Assembly: GCA_023144635.1 (NCBI GenBank)
Contig: JAGLFH010000014.1
Span: forward strand, 62,001-126,000
Direction of reading: 5' to 3'
DNA length: 64,000 nucleotides
Origin: Candidatus Auribacterota bacterium
GTDB taxonomy: Bacteria; Auribacterota; JAFGBW01; JAFGJP01
The translations under genes and the position numbers were made by a program. Positions 61,803-64,000 of this stretch are shown piece after piece. The notes beneath the pieces were generated by a model, which saw nothing but the letters and a program-made list of their open reading frames with translations, searched no databases and was not told where the DNA came from. The stretch's first letter is position 1, and the number at the start of each line of letters is the position of its first letter.

Positions 61803-64000
61803 ATGGAAGAGAATAAAGAAAATATTATTAAGGCAGAGCCTGAGATAAAAGATATCAGGAAGATAAAAATAATAGATGAGTCTGTCATTATATCTGAAGA
61901 AGATGCTGTTAATCATCTTATCATGCAGAAAAAGTCTGTTGAAAATAAAATAAATTCATCTTCCGAAAAGCTGAAGCTGATAGAAAAGAAACAATATGAA
62001 ATTGTAAAAAAAATAGAAGAGGACCTTACAAAAGAACTGGAAGATGAAAGAAAAAGACAGCAGGCAAAACAGCGTGAAGCAAATAACATAATTATAGAAG
62101 GTAAAAACTTTTTCCGTCAAAAGCAATATGAAAAAGCAATAGAGGTCTGGGAACGGGCAAGCTTGATTGACCCATCGAACACAGAAGTGCGCGGTTTTAT
62201 TGCAGAAGCCGAGCAGATGATAATAAATGTTCGTGAGGAAAAAGAGCGTGAAAAAGAGTTAAAAGAAGAGCTTGATAAGGAAAAAAGAGAAAAGCTTAAT
62301 TTGGGAAGGATGTATTACAGAGAAAACCAGTACCAGAAAGCAATAGAGGTTTGGGATGAGATCTTGCGTGTTGAAGGAGAAAATCCGGAAATACTTGCAT
62401 TGATAGCTAAGGCTGAAGACAGGATAAAGGAAGTAAATGACGAGCTTGTAAGGGCAAGGCGTGAAAAGGAAGAGCGCGAAAGATCTGTTAAAAAACATCT
62501 TATAGAAGGGCGGAGAAACTTTCGCCAGCAATATTATGAAAAAGCAATAGAAGTATGGGAAAACATATATGCCATAGATCCTGATAATAAAACAGTTTCA
62601 GAGGAAATAAGAAGGGCTGAAAAACTACTTCAGGAAAAAAAAGAAAAAACAAAAAAAGAAATTGGGGAAAGCAAAGAAAAATTCTATTCGCTGCAGATAA
62701 TGTCAATGCAGTCAGAACGTGATAAAAATTATGAAACAGCTATAAAATGCTGGGAAGAAATATCAGTTTACGGCGATTATCATGATCGAGCCATACAGGA
62801 AATAAAACGCCTTGAAGAAAAGCTAAAACTAAAACAGGAACATGAGAAGAAAGAAGAGATAAGAAAAAAAGATATAGAAAAAAGAGAAAGAGAGAAAAAG
62901 GAACTTCAGGAATTTCAGATAGATATTGAGAACAGAAAGCTTTTTTATGACGGCCAGAACTTTTTCCGTGCAATGAAACATGAAAAAGCTATACAGGAAT
63001 GGGAAAAGATACTTGTAAATGATCCTCTTAGAGATGATATTAAAGAACTCATAAAACTTGCCTCTGAGAATATAAAAGAAAGTATGCTTACAACGCGTGA
63101 AAGGGAAGAAAAACTGACATCTGCAAAAGAGCAGTTTCAAAAATTGATAATTGAATCTCAAAAAGCTCTTGTTTTTGGAAATTATGATGAAGCCTTTAAT
63201 TATGCGGAAGCAGCAGGTGAGCTGAATATTGATGATGAAAAAGTAGTTTCTTTGTTTGTTCAGATAAAAAAAGAAAAAAACCGTGTCTTTAAAGAAAAAA
63301 TTCAATATGAAATGGAACAGGAAGAAAGAAATAAAAATTTTCAGCATCTTTTAAATGAATCAGATATTCTTATACGTGAAGGTAAATACCGTGAAGCTAT
63401 GCCTCTTCTTGAAAGGGCTTCTCTTTACCATCCTGAAGATATGTCTGTAAAGGAAAAGATAGGACATGTTCAAGTTTTTATAAGCGACATTAGAGAAGAA
63501 AAAGAAAAAATAAAGAATAACACCTCACAATGTGAAATAGAAATATTTAAGGCAATTCAGAAAAATGAGTTTGAGAAAGCGGAAGAAGAAAATTTAAAGA
63601 TCCTTTCTTTTGGGCCGAATTCACCTGCAATAAAAGAAAGGTATCAGGTATTACAAAGAAAAATATCAGAAACCAAAAGAGCTTTTGAGGAAAATGAAAG
63701 AAAAAATAAACAAGATGAAAGAGAGATCTACCTCTCTGCTTTTCAGGCAGTCGAAAAAGATGAATGGGAAAGAGGGCTTATTCATGTTGAGAAGCTTCTT
63801 TTACTGAATCCTAAGCATGATGAAGGAATGAGGCTGAAAAATTTTATACATGAGGCTTTAGTATCAAAAAAAGAAAACGATAAAAGAAAGATCGAAAGAG
63901 AAGAACACTATAAAAGAAGCCTTATAAAATCAGAAAATGAAGCCCGTGCGTTTATACGGGATCATCTATACAATGAAGCTATAGATTCATATGTCACTCT
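61803..64000 (+). CDS. Long TPR / coiled-coil protein, 5' part
   Basis: The frame from ATG 61803 stays open for 732 codons to the window end. It is built of repeats of about 65 residues, each a TPR-like helix pair with NFFRQKQYEKAIEVWE, YYRENQYQKAIEVWD, NFRQQYYEKAIEVWE or NFFRAMKHEKAIQEWE. These are joined by highly charged coiled-coil segments such as EEKEREKELKEELDKEKREK. There is no signal peptide. It follows the STAS-like gene by 73 nt and probably ends the same operon. It likely acts as a cytoplasmic scaffold; the C-terminus is not in view. Confidence 0.85.
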   Translation, partial: MEENKENIIKAEPEIKDIRKIKIIDESVIISEEDAVNHLIMQKKSVENKINSSSEKLKLIEKKQYEIVKKIEEDLTKELEDERKRQQAKQREANNIIIEGKNFFRQKQYEKAIEVWERASLIDPSNTEVRGFIAEAEQMIINVREEKEREKELKEELDKEKREKLNLGRMYYRENQYQKAIEVWDEILRVEGENPEILALIAKAEDRIKEVNDELVRARREKEERERSVKKHLIEGRRNFRQQYYEKAIEVWENIYAIDPDNKTVSEEIRRAEKLLQEKKEKTKKEIGESKEKFYSLQIMSMQSERDKNYETAIKCWEEISVYGDYHDRAIQEIKRLEEKLKLKQEHEKKEEIRKKDIEKREREKKELQEFQIDIENRKLFYDGQNFFRAMKHEKAIQEWEKILVNDPLRDDIKELIKLASENIKESMLTTREREEKLTSAKEQFQKLIIESQKALVFGNYDEAFNYAEAAGELNIDDEKVVSLFVQIKKEKNRVFKEKIQYEMEQEERNKNFQHLLNESDILIREGKYREAMPLLERASLYHPEDMSVKEKIGHVQVFISDIREEKEKIKNNTSQCEIEIFKAIQKNEFEKAEEENLKILSFGPNSPAIKERYQVLQRKISETKRAFEENERKNKQDEREIYLSAFQAVEKDEWERGLIHVEKLLLLNPKHDEGMRLKNFIHEALVSKKENDKRKIEREEHYKRSLIKSENEARAFIRDHLYNEAIDSYVT

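Noticed and set aside
62259..63347. Several minus-strand ORFs rich in Phe and Leu
   Set aside because: They are antisense shadows of the Lys/Glu-rich coiled-coil gene at 61803.

Overview
The window looks like part of a chromosome from an AT-rich, Gram-negative-type bacterium. Lipoproteins, many signal peptides, a DUF481 outer-membrane-type protein, type II/IV-like and Flp-like pilins and a periplasmic-type MsrA all point to two membranes. Several families here (eukaryotic-like kinases with DWG motifs, DUF2225, DUF6178-like, LVIVD and FG-GAP surface proteins, an exosortase-family protein, partner-switch-like regulators) are typical of uncultured or environmental lineages. I cannot name the phylum from sequence alone. 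No rRNA, CRISPR array, phage, transposase or restriction system is visible. One tRNA gene (Arg, anticodon TCT) is present.

Layout. 1-7.4 kb: the 3' part of an SLC12-like permease, small secreted proteins, a long Flp-like pilin, an MscS channel, a lipoprotein, and periplasmic rhodanese and thioredoxin-like proteins. 7.4-10.2 kb: a promoter-terminator pair that could make a ~85-nt RNA, a type II pseudopilin, a TPR protein and unknowns. 10.2-13.8 kb: an active-looking Ser/Thr kinase followed 12 nt later by a paralogue with pseudokinase features. 14-20.4 kb: DUF481, two PilZ proteins, DUF2225, a lipoprotein, a lone CheY-like receiver and a LysR regulator. 20.6-31.2 kb: a DegT-family PLP enzyme, a 2220-residue secreted protein with a triplicated module, a CBS protein, and an exosortase-family protein with an overlapping 30-codon ORF upstream. 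31.7-37.3 kb: PAS and GAF sensors, MsrA, and an ECF sigma factor coupled to a VWA protein with an anti-sigma-like N-terminus. 37.8-46.4 kb: LVIVD, FG-GAP and discoidin surface proteins and a cold-shock gene with a terminator-like leader. 46.6-53 kb: a fatty-acid-hydroxylase-type enzyme, a histidine phosphatase, a class V aminotransferase, then ddl-miaA-hflX. 53.2-59 kb: a GltS-type symporter, a DUF6178-like protein, a Nudix hydrolase, tRNA-Arg and VanZ-like. 59.2-64 kb: a signalling operon of LysM lipoprotein, response regulator with degenerate phosphatase-like region, STAS-like protein and a long TPR/coiled-coil protein that runs off the window.

The themes are surface display (large beta-rich secreted proteins, pilins, exosortase) and signalling (kinase pair, PilZ, receivers, partner-switch-like module, ECF sigma). 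Many intergenic gaps are filled with short palindromic repeats of the form GTAGGG-hairpin-CC(G/T)TGTAAAA mixed with CACGAAG-type and other short repeats. These give many spurious ORFs that I have not annotated.
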